DNA from: Flavobacterium sp. TR2
GTDB taxonomy: Bacteria; Bacteroidota; Bacteroidia; Flavobacteriales; Flavobacteriaceae
NCBI RefSeq assembly: GCF_025252405.1
Contig: NZ_CP104307.1
Span: 2,046,001-2,110,000 of the forward strand
Reading direction: 5' to 3'
DNA: 64,000 bases
This document shows positions 1 through 8,654 of this stretch, piece after piece; the first letter of the stretch is position 1; the number at the start of each line of letters is the position of its first letter. A program made the position numbers and the translations under genes. The notes below the pieces were generated by a model that was not told where the DNA came from, searched no databases, and was given only the letters and a program-made list of their open reading frames with translations.

Positions 1-696
1 TTGAGTGCGGAAAAATCATCTAATAATAATTTTGAAACAGTATATAAAGATACAAAAGGTAATGTAGTTCTTGATACAGATGATGGAAGTGATGATATTG
101 TTATTGTTCCAGATGCAAAATTGAAAGATTTTAAAGAGCTGATAAAATATACTGACCCAAATCTTTACAATTCAAAAGACTGGAATGACCATTTTAAATC
201 TGAATTCTTAGGAATAAAGAATCCAAATGAAATGAATGCATTGTTAGATGGATTCACGACACAATGGTCAAGGCAAAATGCTATTAATTATTTGCAAAAT
301 CCTACAGGGGCTAATGCAATGATGATGGCGTTTAGTGAGGCGTTAAGCCAATGGACTGACCCCCAGCAAGTATTAGCAGCGGCTTCTGTGTTAGCATTTA
401 GACCTAGTGCTAATGGCGTAATTTATTTGAGAGAAGATTTAACAGGTGCTTTGAAGCCATATGTTGGACAAGCGAAAAATGAAGCTAGATATTTAGCAAG
501 ACAAGCGGAACATGCACGTGCGTATCCTGATTCTCATTTCAAGTTTACGGTAATTGATAAAGGAAGTGCTAATGGAAGTTTCCCTACTTCATTAGACCTT
601 AAAGAACAAAAAGCTTTAGATAAGTTAGGAGGACCAACAAATAAAGCGAATCCGAAAGGAGGAGCATCGAACAAAAAAAATATAATTCGGAAATAA
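1..696 (+). CDS. Rhs C-terminal toxin fragment with GIY-YIG-like nuclease domain (5' end cut by window)
   Basis: The reading frame is open from the first base, so the protein is probably the tail of a longer Rhs or polymorphic toxin that starts outside the window. The last 90 residues contain VIYLRED followed by YVGQAKNEARYLARQAEHA, which has the spacing of a GIY-YIG nuclease core (strand, Y-V-G, then an Arg-rich helix). The likely role is a secreted nuclease effector that cuts nucleic acid in a competitor. A probable immunity gene starts 11 bp downstream, the usual order for such cassettes. The nuclease assignment rests on motif shape only; the TTG at position 1 is not trusted as a real start. 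Confidence 0.6.
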   Translation: MSAEKSSNNNFETVYKDTKGNVVLDTDDGSDDIVIVPDAKLKDFKELIKYTDPNLYNSKDWNDHFKSEFLGIKNPNEMNALLDGFTTQWSRQNAINYLQNPTGANAMMMAFSEALSQWTDPQQVLAAASVLAFRPSANGVIYLREDLTGALKPYVGQAKNEARYLARQAEHARAYPDSHFKFTVIDKGSANGSFPTSLDLKEQKALDKLGGPTNKANPKGGASNKKNIIRK

Positions 697-707
697 TAAT
701 TATTTAT

Positions 708-1226
708 ATGAAATTAAAAGAAGGAGATATATTTGAGTTTTCCATCAGTGAAAATTCAAAATGCTATGGACAGATTGTAAATTTTTACAAAAAAGATGCT
801 TTTAGTATTGTAATTTTTGAAGGTTCGTATCGTTCCAGACCTGAGATTGAAGAATTATTAAACGATAATATCCTTCTTTTTGGAAATACCTTTGATGCAA
901 AATTTTATCATAAACAATGGATTGTAATTGACAATGTGAAATCAAATCTGGATAAAATTAAGTTACCGTACTATAAAATAGGAACAGAGCCAGTTTACAT
1001 TCAAGATTTTTTTGATAATAAAATAAGAAAAGCAAATTCAGAAGAAGAACAAATATTGTTTTATAAATCATATAATGCACCAGTAGGATTCGAGTTAGCA
1101 ATGAAAGCATATTACAAAATTATTGAATGGAACGACGCATATGATGAGATGTTATATTCTAATGTGATAAAAAGCATAGATTTAATTGAAAATAGTCAAA
1201 CTGCCAATAAGAAAAAGTGGTGGTAA
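708..1226 (+). CDS. Imm26-like immunity protein
   Basis: A 172-residue cytoplasmic protein with no signal peptide. It opens with KEGDIFEFSI and then a short hydrophobic stretch around YGQIVNFYKK, which resembles the start of the Imm26 immunity family (GDIF followed by a glycine-containing strand). It follows the nuclease toxin by 11 bp on the same strand, so it is most simply the protein that neutralises that toxin inside the producing cell. The C-terminal half is helical and not recognised. Family assignment is moderate; the immunity role is mostly from position. Confidence 0.55.
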   Translation: MKLKEGDIFEFSISENSKCYGQIVNFYKKDAFSIVIFEGSYRSRPEIEELLNDNILLFGNTFDAKFYHKQWIVIDNVKSNLDKIKLPYYKIGTEPVYIQDFFDNKIRKANSEEEQILFYKSYNAPVGFELAMKAYYKIIEWNDAYDEMLYSNVIKSIDLIENSQTANKKKWW

Positions 1227-1267
1227 GCATTTTGAGTAGTATAGAATAAATAAAGGAGTATACTAAA

Positions 1268-1300
1268 AAAGCCATTCCATTACGGAGTGGCTTTTGCTTT
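1268..1300 (+). terminator. Terminator closing the first toxin/immunity cassette
   Basis: AAAGCCATTCC and GGAGTGGCTTT pair around a 5-base loop and are followed by a T-rich run. Nearly the same hairpin, including the trailing TTTTGCTTTTAT, recurs at 37436-37465 after the last Rhs cassette, so it looks like a conserved 3' end of these cassettes. Confidence 0.7.
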
Positions 1301-1723
1301 TATAGCACTTTAAAGTGTACCAAACTGTTAAAATAGAATTCATGTTAGCCTGCAACTGCTAGGCAATCTCAATGGATTTGAAAAATAGCACTCAGAGCAC
1401 CCTCCCTCCCTGTATCGGCTGTTTAAGTACTAAATTCCACGATTTAAACCTCAAATTACCTCCCCGTACTATAAAATTGTGTACTTATACCAACCGTTAC
1501 CATCCGTGTTCCAAGTGAAACTCTACAGTTTTTCAAACTCTACTGACCAGTGTGTCATTTTGGAACGCTTATTTTTCCATCCAGAAAAATATTTTTGAAA
1601 AAAAAGTGCCAAAAAGCTACACTTTTCAAGATTCGTTAGTATTTATTGTAAAGATGCTTGACTAACCTCCTTGTATGGACTTCCTGTATCTAACCAATAA
1701 CGAGATAGTAACGAACCTAAGAA
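1301..1723. other. 423-bp gap before the HUH Rep gene
   Basis: No convincing gene. It holds a perfect 12-bp palindrome CACTTTAAAGTG (1306-1317) and a hairpin with arms AAAAGTG (1602-1608) and CACTTTT (1620-1626), 98 bp before the Rep start. A hairpin just upstream of an HUH endonuclease gene could be its origin or nick site, but no nick motif is evident. Confidence 0.35.
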
Positions 1724-2368
1724 ATGAAATATGAAAATTTGAAGAAATTTATAATCAGCACCAAATCAAGCAAAAGCACGATTTACAGATTCTACAAAAA
1801 GAATGAAGACCTATTTGCTGAAACCAGCCTAAGAAGCGGAAAGAGAATGTTCCCTGCTGACCATGCCAGATACTTTGACAGTGAAATCATGTTCGATGAG
1901 AACAAAGCCCTGAGACAGGAAAACCAATCGATGAGAAACCTCATTGACTGTCTGGCAGATAAACAGAGCCTGCAACATACCTTCTGGCAGATGGATTGGA
2001 GTTTCTTCTTCACGGTAGCGTACAGAGCAGACCGCAATAAGACCAGCTGTTTTAAGCAGATGCACGGTCTGTATGATTATCTGAACCAAAAATACGGAGC
2101 ATCAACAGAAATCAGAGTGTTCTTTACAACTGAACAGTTCCCAAACAGAAAAGGATGTCACAATCATTTTGTGGTCTACATTGCTGATAAGAAACTTCAT
2201 GAGCAGATTGTAACGGATATTCAGGACTACTTCAACTACGACAGAACCGATGTAAGTGTTTATGACCGATATAAAGCTGGATTGTTCTACATGTCCAAAG
2301 ACGGTCTGAGCGGAGAAGATTGGGATTTTATCAGTAAGAGCGCAAATACTACAGACGATGAGAATTAA
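1724..2368 (+). CDS. HUH-type replication initiator / relaxase-like endonuclease
   Basis: A 214-residue protein with the three motifs of a rolling-circle Rep in the right order: a hydrophobic strand FFFTVAYR (residues 94-101), a metal-binding HNH that reads as an HUH motif (His146, His148, in GCHNHFVVYI), and YMSK (Tyr189 to Lys192), which fits the YxxK catalytic tyrosine motif. Residues 1-50 look like a small helix-turn-helix DNA-binding segment. Such proteins nick one strand and covalently hold the 5' end to start replication or transfer. It overlaps a small gene by 11 bp and lies 340 bp before a minimal tyrosine recombinase, suggesting a small integrating replicon. Short Reps are divergent, so the family name stays open. 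Confidence 0.6.
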   Translation: MKYENLKKFIISTKSSKSTIYRFYKKNEDLFAETSLRSGKRMFPADHARYFDSEIMFDENKALRQENQSMRNLIDCLADKQSLQHTFWQMDWSFFFTVAYRADRNKTSCFKQMHGLYDYLNQKYGASTEIRVFFTTEQFPNRKGCHNHFVVYIADKKLHEQIVTDIQDYFNYDRTDVSVYDRYKAGLFYMSKDGLSGEDWDFISKSANTTDDEN

Positions 2369-2504
2369 GCTTACACTTTCTCAGCTCAAAGAGGTATTGA
2401 AGTCGCAACCGCTCAAACTGCCAATAAGTTTTAAAAGAGGTAATTTTACCGACCAAGAATTTTTAGAGTTTTCACGATTGATACAATCCAAAGAACGAGG
2501 CTAA
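2358..2504 (+). CDS. Small 48-residue protein overlapping the HUH Rep gene
   Basis: ATG at 2358 overlaps the end of the Rep gene by 11 bp and the frame ends at a TAA immediately before a strong terminator loop. The predicted protein starts MRIKLTLSQLKEVLKSQPLK and is basic and amphipathic. The overlap suggests translational coupling with the Rep. No family is recognised. It could be an accessory factor or a chance frame; the tight fit between overlap and terminator favours a real gene. Confidence 0.45.
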   Translation: MRIKLTLSQLKEVLKSQPLKLPISFKRGNFTDQEFLEFSRLIQSKERG

Positions 2505-2519
2505 CAACCTCGTTTTTTT
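2494..2519 (+). terminator. Terminator after the Rep operon
   Basis: AACGAGG pairs perfectly with CCTCGTT around a 7-base loop and runs straight into seven T residues. The stop codon of the small gene lies in the loop. Confidence 0.8.
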
Positions 2520-2602
2520 GTGCCCTGAAACGACCCAAAAAGCTGTGAGCCCAGGAAATCCAGGATTTTTCTTGCACAATCCAAAATAGACCTGGACATT
2601 TG

Positions 2603-2626
2603 TTTCACTTTTTGATATAAGTGAAA
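2603..2626. promoter_or_regulatory. Inverted repeat upstream of the minimal recombinase
   Basis: TTTCACTT and AAGTGAAA form perfect 8-bp arms 8 bases apart, 85 bp before the recombinase gene. It could be the recombinase's own core site or an operator. A second candidate core cannot be paired with it from this window. Confidence 0.4.
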
Positions 2627-2710
2627 GCGACCATGTAAAACCAATGAAATCAACGGTTTACAGAGCATGAATAATCGACCGCTTTCAGATACATATATTA
2701 AGGTAGAAAA

Positions 2711-3307
2711 GTGAAACTAAAATCAAGAATTATGGCATTAAAAGGACAAAAGACAACAAGCGATTTTTTAGAGTGGGAAAAGATGCAGAGCATAGTTTTG
2801 AAGCTGGAGCGTGATAACGACCTGAAATTTGCGCTACTCATTGCAACAGGCTCTTACATTGGTCTGAGAATTTCTGACCTGCTCCAGCTTCGTTGGAATC
2901 AGGTTTTGAATCAGGATTACTTCACGATAACCGAGAAGAAGACCAAAAAGACCAGAAAAGTGACCATCAACCCAGAACTGCAGACCATCCTGAGCCGTCT
3001 GTTTGTCCAGCTCAAAGCCAGCGAAAGCGATTTGATGTTCGCCAACCGCACGGGAGATAAGCCGTTCAGCATCCAATACGTGAACAGCAAGCTGAAAGAC
3101 ATTTTTGCCAAATACAAAGTGCGTGGTCAGTATTCAAGCCACTTTATGAGAAAAACCTTAGGAAGGAGAGTCTGGGAAGTGAACAAGTACAGTGACCAAG
3201 CTTTGCTGTTGTTGTCTCAATTATTCAACCATTCGAGCGTATCGACCACTAAAATCTATCTTGGAATCCGAGAACAGGAAATCAGCAATCTGTATTTGAG
3301 TGTTTAA
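2711..3307 (+). CDS. Minimal tyrosine recombinase
   Basis: Only 198 residues, the catalytic domain with almost no arm- or core-binding domain. The active-site set is present in order: Arg in YIGLRISDLLQL, Lys in the beta-hairpin TEKKTKKTRKV, HxxR in SSHFMRKTLGRR, His in LFNHSS and the nucleophile Tyr in TTKIYLG. It should cut and join DNA at short sites. Full integrases of this family are usually 300-400 residues, so this one may need a partner for DNA binding or act on a simple site. It follows the HUH Rep unit on the same strand and may be its integration enzyme. Confidence 0.8.
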   Translation: MKLKSRIMALKGQKTTSDFLEWEKMQSIVLKLERDNDLKFALLIATGSYIGLRISDLLQLRWNQVLNQDYFTITEKKTKKTRKVTINPELQTILSRLFVQLKASESDLMFANRTGDKPFSIQYVNSKLKDIFAKYKVRGQYSSHFMRKTLGRRVWEVNKYSDQALLLLSQLFNHSSVSTTKIYLGIREQEISNLYLSV

Positions 3308-3784
3308 ATGTAAGAAATAAATGTCTTTTCGAGTATGCCTAACTAAATTGAGTTAGGCTATACGTAATTAAATTTAAAATTAAGTTATTTAATTGTGTTG
3401 ATTATTTGTTAAAATATGTTAATTATTTTTAAGCTATTTTAACAAATATAAAAATTATGAAAAACCAACTTATTTAAAATCAGTGTTTTGTTTTTTAGAA
3501 AGACTTAAGTCAATTAAGTTAAGCCGTTTTACATAACGTGATTGAGTTACCCAAAAAATTATCTCAAAAATATCACTTAACTTTGTCAAACAAAACAAAA
3601 GGAAAAGATTATTGCAAGAATCTTTTCGCCATTCTGACAGCTAAAGAATGGAATAAGAGCAAGCTGTAAAGCTGAACAGCAAGCTCTAAAAATCACAAAC
3701 ATGTTTCAATTGAATATTCGACCTAATAATCGAAGCGGGATTTTTATGCCCAAAAATTACCTAAAAAACTAAAAGAGAAAGCTT
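3308..3784. other. 477-bp intergenic region with a hairpin and a promoter box
   Basis: No gene seen. A hairpin with arms GCCTAACT and AGTTAGGC sits at 3337-3358, just after the recombinase, and may end its transcript. TAACTTTG at 3578-3585 fits the Bacteroidota -7 consensus and could drive the primase operon, though no well-spaced TTG box was found. Confidence 0.4.
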
Positions 3785-4351
3785 ATGAAAAATACATTAG
3801 ATACACTTTTCCAGTCATTTGAAACTGGCATCAGAAGCACCAAAGCAATAAAACCGAAAGACTATCTAAAAAGCATCGGTCTGGACTATGCAGAGCTTAG
3901 AATCGGCTTCAATTCAGGACAATTCCATCATGGAGAAACCCAAGAGTCAAAAGATGAATTTGAAGCATTAGGAATGCTTAAAAAGAGCGATGCAGGCGTA
4001 AGACAGCAAGACCTGACAGCCTATACAGCATTTGGAAGATACGGAGTGATTTTTCCGCTGGTGGACAGAGAGAACAGAATCGTAAATTACTTTGCCGTAC
4101 GCTTCAATCTCGAAACGCCTAAGGAGGAATACCTCAACAGCGAAGGAATCTATCCAGCCTATCCGAGTGCAAACACCAAAAGGCTCTATCTCGCTCCAAC
4201 AGTCATCGACTGCGCCAGCCTGTTGCAGTCCAAAGCACTCCAGAACAGGGATGCCGTCATGGCGATGCACAACGGAGAGCTATTGCCACAGCATACAGAA
4301 GCCTTAAAATCACTCTACGAACTTGAAGAAATCATAATCATAAAAAACTAA
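3785..4351 (+). CDS. Primase-like protein (DnaG-core N part), copy 1
   Basis: A 188-residue protein. Residues 80-125 (GRYGVIFPLVDRENRIVNYF, then EEYLNSEGIYP and RLYLA) line up with the DnaG core pattern of FPIRD..G.v.gF, kYLNSpet and lyg. The following segment TVIDCASLLQSK sits where the Toprim motif EGYxD normally lies, but the glutamate is absent, and the protein stops at the strand where the Toprim DxD is expected. The ATPase gene begins 4 bp downstream. It probably helps start replication or act as a DNA-binding partner. A paralog with the same organisation is at 19743-20306. Catalytic activity is doubtful. Confidence 0.55.
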   Translation: MKNTLDTLFQSFETGIRSTKAIKPKDYLKSIGLDYAELRIGFNSGQFHHGETQESKDEFEALGMLKKSDAGVRQQDLTAYTAFGRYGVIFPLVDRENRIVNYFAVRFNLETPKEEYLNSEGIYPAYPSANTKRLYLAPTVIDCASLLQSKALQNRDAVMAMHNGELLPQHTEALKSLYELEEIIIIKN

Positions 4352-4355
4352 GACA

Positions 4356-6038
4356 ATGAACAACAGCATAAAAACCCAGATACAGAACATCAGACCAGAA
4401 CTGCCAGTAAGCATGATTCAGCTCCCAGACGGACACAGCATCAACGATATGTGGCTGAATTACGGAACAAGCGGAATTGCCGATATGTTGCAGAGTCCAG
4501 TAAAAGAAAAGACAATCCCAACACTGGAGATTCTAAGCGATTACAAAATCAGTTTCAAAGGAAAAACAGGAACTTTCTTTGTGATTGGAAGCCTGCCGAT
4601 GGATTTGGGAAACCTGAGGCTTACCATCCAGATAATTCCAGCCGACAGCCAGAAAAGACTGCGTGTTAAGATTGATTTGTTTGACTTTACCAGCGTAGAG
4701 AGCCAGTGCAGGGAGCTGAGCGAGAAGCACGGATTTGACAGCACGCTTTTGGAAGCTGACCTCTTGCAGTTCACTGACCTTCTGGAAGACTACAGGGAAA
4801 AGCTTTTCGACGATGAAATGAATCCAGTAACCGACCAGTATTCCGAAAAGGAACTCACACCGCAAGCCAGTGAAAAAGCAGTGCAGTTCCTTTCAAAGCC
4901 GAAGCTTTTTGAGAATATCGACAAACTGCTTGGACAGAGCGGGATTGTTGGAGAAGAAGAAAACAGGATTCTGCTGTTTACGCTTGCTTCAAGCTACAAA
5001 ATGCCCAATACCCTGCACGGACTCATTCAGGGAAGTTCTGGAGAAGGAAAATCACACCTCATCAACGGAATTGCCCAGTGCATGCCTCAGGAAGACGTTC
5101 TTAATATGACCAGAATCACAAGCAAATCCCTGTACCACTACAGGGATAAGGAGCTAATCAACAAGCTGATACTGATACAGGATTTTGACGGACTGGATGA
5201 AGATGCGCAGTTTGCGTTCAGGGAAATGCAGTCTGCTGGACTTCTGAGCAGTTCAACGGTAGTGAAAGACCCGCTTGGCAACAGCAGGGCAAAAGTAAAA
5301 AAGGTTGAAGCCCACTTTGCAAGCCTGACCGCCACGACAAAAGCAGAGGTCTACTATGACAACATGAGCCGTTCGGTAGTCTTGGGAGTGGATGAAAGCC
5401 TTCAACAGACCCTGAGAATCATACAAGTGCAGAACCAGAAAAATGCAGGCATCAGCAACACGGAACGTGAACAGGAAGCCAGACAGCTCCTGAGAAACTG
5501 CATGAGAGTCCTAAAGAGCTACGACGTAGTGAATCCGTTTGCCGATAAGCTTATGCTCCCGCTGGAAGCCAAAATGCTCAGAAGGCTCAACGCCCATTTT
5601 CAGAATTTTGTCGCTCAGATTGCAATCCTGAACCAGTACCAGCGAAAAAAGGATGATAAAGGAAGACTGATAGCCACCGAAGAAGATGTGAGAAAAGCCG
5701 TTGAGATATTTTTCAGCTCAATTATCATAAAAGTGGACGAGCTCGACAAAAGCACAAGACAGTTCTTTGAAAAGATGAAAGGATATGTTAAAAGCCAAAC
5801 CAACGGAACAACGCACAAATTTACGACCCGTGAGATAAGACAGGAACTCAATATCAGCAAGACCTCAGCCTTCAAGTACATGCAGACCTTGCAGGAGCTG
5901 GAATACGTGCAGGCAGTTGAAGGCTCGCCAAACAAAGGATTCAAGTATGTAATCAGCTATTGGGACAATCTGGAGAAGATGAAAGCCAAGATTAAGGAAG
6001 ACCTCAGCAGACAGTTAGACCAGCTGAAAACCGCCTAA
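4356..6038 (+). CDS. P-loop ATPase, helicase-like, copy 1
   Basis: A 560-residue protein with a Walker A motif GSSGEGKS (residues 226-233) and a Walker B strand ending in DFDGLDE (277-282), typical of AAA+ or MCM-like motor proteins. The last 90 residues include an HTH-like stretch (REIRQELNISKTSAFKYMQT). The first 40 residues (LPDGHSINDMWLNYG) resemble the end of a Toprim domain, as if the primase fold had been split over this gene and the one before it. It is expected to unwind or remodel DNA at the element's origin. A close paralog is at 20311-21981. Confidence 0.65.
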   Translation: MNNSIKTQIQNIRPELPVSMIQLPDGHSINDMWLNYGTSGIADMLQSPVKEKTIPTLEILSDYKISFKGKTGTFFVIGSLPMDLGNLRLTIQIIPADSQKRLRVKIDLFDFTSVESQCRELSEKHGFDSTLLEADLLQFTDLLEDYREKLFDDEMNPVTDQYSEKELTPQASEKAVQFLSKPKLFENIDKLLGQSGIVGEEENRILLFTLASSYKMPNTLHGLIQGSSGEGKSHLINGIAQCMPQEDVLNMTRITSKSLYHYRDKELINKLILIQDFDGLDEDAQFAFREMQSAGLLSSSTVVKDPLGNSRAKVKKVEAHFASLTATTKAEVYYDNMSRSVVLGVDESLQQTLRIIQVQNQKNAGISNTEREQEARQLLRNCMRVLKSYDVVNPFADKLMLPLEAKMLRRLNAHFQNFVAQIAILNQYQRKKDDKGRLIATEEDVRKAVEIFFSSIIIKVDELDKSTRQFFEKMKGYVKSQTNGTTHKFTTREIRQELNISKTSAFKYMQTLQELEYVQAVEGSPNKGFKYVISYWDNLEKMKAKIKEDLSRQLDQLKTA

Positions 6039-6040
6039 AA

Positions 6041-6086
6041 GAACACGCCAGCACCAGCAATTACTGTCAATATAACACTGGTGTTC
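6041..6086. promoter_or_regulatory. Inverted GAACAC repeats between ATPase and recombinase genes, copy 1
   Basis: GAACAC at the start and CACTGGTGTTC at the end form an imperfect inverted repeat in the only gap of the module. The equivalent gap of copy 2 (22012-22090) holds the same motif in a denser array, so the site is conserved and may be an origin or recombination site. Confidence 0.45.
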
Positions 6087-6148
6087 CTCAAATTGGAAAA
6101 TATGCATAAGGAAAGTTTTCAAATGATGATTAAAAAAAGAATAGACAA

Positions 6149-7066
6149 ATGATAAAAACTATAAAAAATACAGCATTCCAAAATCTTCTGAGTGATTTTG
6201 ACAGCTATGTAAAAGTGAAGAACTACAAACAGGGAAAAGGCACAATGTACCAGAAAGCCGTATCTGAATTTCTTATCTGGCTTGAAGATGCAGGAATTGC
6301 CAAAATAAAAAACGTAACAGGCAGAGAATCGGTAAGCTATTACGAACATCTGATAAGCAGACCCAAACACAGAGGAAACGGAACTCTGGCAGGAAAGACC
6401 ATAAAATTCCATCTGTTTGCTCTCGGTCTTTTTGTTCTGAATCTTTTAGAGAACAGGCAGATTGAAAAAGCGTTCTACATTCCAAGCTATTCAGGCGACA
6501 GCGGAAATTCCAGAAATGCCCTGAGCGTTGAAGAAATCAGACTCCTTTACCAGCACTGCCAGAGCGATTTACAGCGGGCTCTGCTGTCAGTGGCTTACGG
6601 TTGCGGACTTCGAAGGTCTGAGATTGAAGCTCTGAACACTAGAGATGTCCAGCTCTCCAGAGGAATGCTCATTGTCAGGGAAGGAAAAGGAAGCAAGAGG
6701 CGTGAAGTTCCTATGAGCGATATGGTTGCAGGTCACATCAAAAGATACATAGCCGAGGAACGCCATGAAAAGCTGAAAGGCACAAATCAAAATGAAGATG
6801 CATTTTTCATCCATGACAGCGGTAAACGGATGAATGGCGAATACCTCAACGATACATTGAAGAAAATGACCGAGCAGACCAGCAGTTATGAGCTAATCCA
6901 GAAAGACATAACGCTCCACTGCCTCAGGCACAGCATTGCCAGCCATCTGATGGAAAAGAATGCAGGCATTGATTTTATACGTGGATTTCTCGGTCATTCG
7001 CAAATCAATACCACATACATCTATGCTGTCAAGAACAAGAGAAGAAAACCAGTAACCACCTTTTAA
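6149..7066 (+). CDS. Tyrosine recombinase, full catalytic set, copy 1
   Basis: A 305-residue XerC/D-like recombinase. Residues 1-115 form the SAM-like core-binding domain. The catalytic residues are Arg155 (YGCGLRRSEI), a Lys in EGKGSKRREV, His257 and Arg260 (LHCLRHS), His283 (LGHSQINTT) and Tyr292. It can be expected to catalyse strand exchange for this element. The next gene, 6 bp away, encodes a related protein that has lost key residues, so the two may work as an unequal pair. A paralog is at 22163-23080. Confidence 0.85.
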   Translation: MIKTIKNTAFQNLLSDFDSYVKVKNYKQGKGTMYQKAVSEFLIWLEDAGIAKIKNVTGRESVSYYEHLISRPKHRGNGTLAGKTIKFHLFALGLFVLNLLENRQIEKAFYIPSYSGDSGNSRNALSVEEIRLLYQHCQSDLQRALLSVAYGCGLRRSEIEALNTRDVQLSRGMLIVREGKGSKRREVPMSDMVAGHIKRYIAEERHEKLKGTNQNEDAFFIHDSGKRMNGEYLNDTLKKMTEQTSSYELIQKDITLHCLRHSIASHLMEKNAGIDFIRGFLGHSQINTTYIYAVKNKRRKPVTTF

Positions 7067-7072
7067 ACCAAA

Positions 7073-7945
7073 ATGCCTATGACTAAACCGACAATTGAAA
7101 ATTTCCTGCTCCAGAACTACAGCGTGCAGACCGTAAAGAGCTACATGTTTGCGATTAATCATTTCTTGGCAATGAATCCGAAAGCCAAACGATACAAATA
7201 CAGGAATATCGTTGAGTATATGGAAGAAATCGGAAAACAACAGCCCAATGCCAAATATCGGGTCGTTATCCTCTCGGCTATCAAGAAGTACTACGACTAT
7301 CTGGTTATGAGCGGTTACAGAGAAGACCACCCGTGCACGAAGCTCAATATCAAGGTCAACAGCAATCAGGCGGTACAGGTTCAGGACTTGTTCAGCTCAG
7401 AGGAACTTCAACTGCTTCTGACCAGAGAAAACAGATATGAGAATCTTGATACACGAAACAGCGTTCTTTTGAATCTGCTGATTTATCAGGGATTGACCAG
7501 CGATGAGATAATTCGGCTCAATGTTCGGGATATTGATTTGGATGCGGGAACAGTCTACGTCAAAGCATCCAGCAACCTCAACAGCAGAAAACTCCAACTT
7601 CTGGCGAAGCAGATACTGCTGTTCTCCAAGTACATCAATGAAGTGAGACCCAGAATGCTCAGAGGCGCAACCGATAAGCTGATTATTACAAAGCTGGGAA
7701 AACCCATCGCAGTGAACAGCATCCATGCCATGATTGAGCCGTTAAAACCGTTGTATCCAGATAAGAACCTCAACCCGAAGACCATTAGAATGAGCGTTAT
7801 CTGCAACTGGCTCAATGAACAGGAACTGCCTTTGGAGCATGTTCAGGAACTCGCAGGACATAAGTGGCCTGGAACGACCGAGAAGTATTTCAAAGCGGAC
7901 AGCCAGCAACAGAGAGAACTGATAAACAGGTATTTTCCGCTATGA
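7073..7945 (+). CDS. Degenerate tyrosine recombinase partner, copy 1
   Basis: A 290-residue protein with the integrase fold. The first catalytic Arg is replaced (IYQGLTSDEI instead of GLRxSE), and the HxxR box reads KTIR, so the His is lost while the Arg remains. The C-terminal ELAGHKWPGTTEKYF keeps the final His and Tyr. The same losses occur in the paralog at 23092-23967, which argues for a conserved non-standard partner rather than random decay. It follows the complete recombinase by 6 bp and likely binds DNA with it. A strand-cutting role cannot be excluded. Confidence 0.75.
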   Translation: MPMTKPTIENFLLQNYSVQTVKSYMFAINHFLAMNPKAKRYKYRNIVEYMEEIGKQQPNAKYRVVILSAIKKYYDYLVMSGYREDHPCTKLNIKVNSNQAVQVQDLFSSEELQLLLTRENRYENLDTRNSVLLNLLIYQGLTSDEIIRLNVRDIDLDAGTVYVKASSNLNSRKLQLLAKQILLFSKYINEVRPRMLRGATDKLIITKLGKPIAVNSIHAMIEPLKPLYPDKNLNPKTIRMSVICNWLNEQELPLEHVQELAGHKWPGTTEKYFKADSQQQRELINRYFPL

Positions 7946-7974
7946 TAATGTGATAGCCTGATTTAAGAGCATAA

Positions 7975-8000
7975 AAAAAGAGAGATAAATCCCTCTTTTT
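7975..8000. terminator. Bidirectional terminator
   Basis: AAAAAGAG and CTCTTTTT arms flank a short loop between the recombinase gene and the convergent lipoprotein gene, with A and T runs on both sides. Confidence 0.65.
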
Positions 8001-8019
8001 CAAACTTAGAAAACTCTTT

Positions 8020-8631
8020 CTACTCAATCACAGCTGTCAGAGTGCCTTTTGAAATGCTGAATGACTTTTCGGTTATCCTGCTTCCGTTGCAGAATCCAAA
8101 ATCGGAATACGGATTCTTGTTGGTCAGATTATGAATTGAAAATTCAGCTTTAAGAGTAGTTCCGTCAAAACTGATTATCTTGATTTTGCCTGCTGTTTTA
8201 GTTCCTTCAAACAAATCAGTGCTGGTGTAGCAGACCGTTGGGTCATAAGCCAGAGGAATGCCATTCACGCCAGAATTAAGATAGCTGAACGAAATGTCGT
8301 ATGTTTTTCCCGCAGTCGGCTTTGCATCAGAAGTCACGATTTGGAAATACATGTCTCCAGAATCAGGATTGTCATTTGATGCAGGATTTTTGATGATGAA
8401 ACTGCCGTAAATGCTGTATTCATTCTCAGCGTTCGCAGTTGCCTCGCTTTTCGACCATGTAACGTCAATTGCAGAACCAGAAACATCAGTAGCGGTCACA
8501 TACTGTGTTTTATCGTTCAACGTGAAGCTGATGGATGATTTTGAATTATCCGTATTTTCCTGCTCGGAGTCATCAGACTGGCAGTTCGTGAATAGGACGC
8601 TTAGCAATGCAAAAAGTACAATTTTTCTCAT
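8020..8631 (-). CDS. Lipoprotein of unknown function
   Basis: Starting at MRKIVLFALLSVLFTNC gives a clean lipoprotein signal peptide with the lipobox ending in Cys17, so this ATG at 8631 is preferred over an earlier one at 8664. The mature part (about 186 residues) has many Ser, Thr and Asp residues and looks like a beta-sandwich; no enzyme motif is visible. It is probably attached to the outer membrane facing the periplasm or outside. The next gene upstream on the same strand encodes a small membrane protein 24 bp away. Confidence 0.6.
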   Translation of the reverse strand: MRKIVLFALLSVLFTNCQSDDSEQENTDNSKSSISFTLNDKTQYVTATDVSGSAIDVTWSKSEATANAENEYSIYGSFIIKNPASNDNPDSGDMYFQIVTSDAKPTAGKTYDISFSYLNSGVNGIPLAYDPTVCYTSTDLFEGTKTAGKIKIISFDGTTLKAEFSIHNLTNKNPYSDFGFCNGSRITEKSFSISKGTLTAVIE

Positions 8632-8654
8632 GTGTTTTAAATTAATTAGGTTAT

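Noticed and set aside
4340..4360. Slippery heptamer A-AAA-AAC at the end of the primase-like gene, suggesting programmed -1 frameshifting into the ATPase
   Set aside because: A -1 shift meets a stop after three codons; the ATPase frame is +1, and copy 2 has no such heptamer.
6119..6412. Minus-strand frames opposite the recombinases, ATPases and tRNA-proximal genes
   Set aside because: They are shadows of strong coding regions with conserved catalytic motifs on the plus strand.
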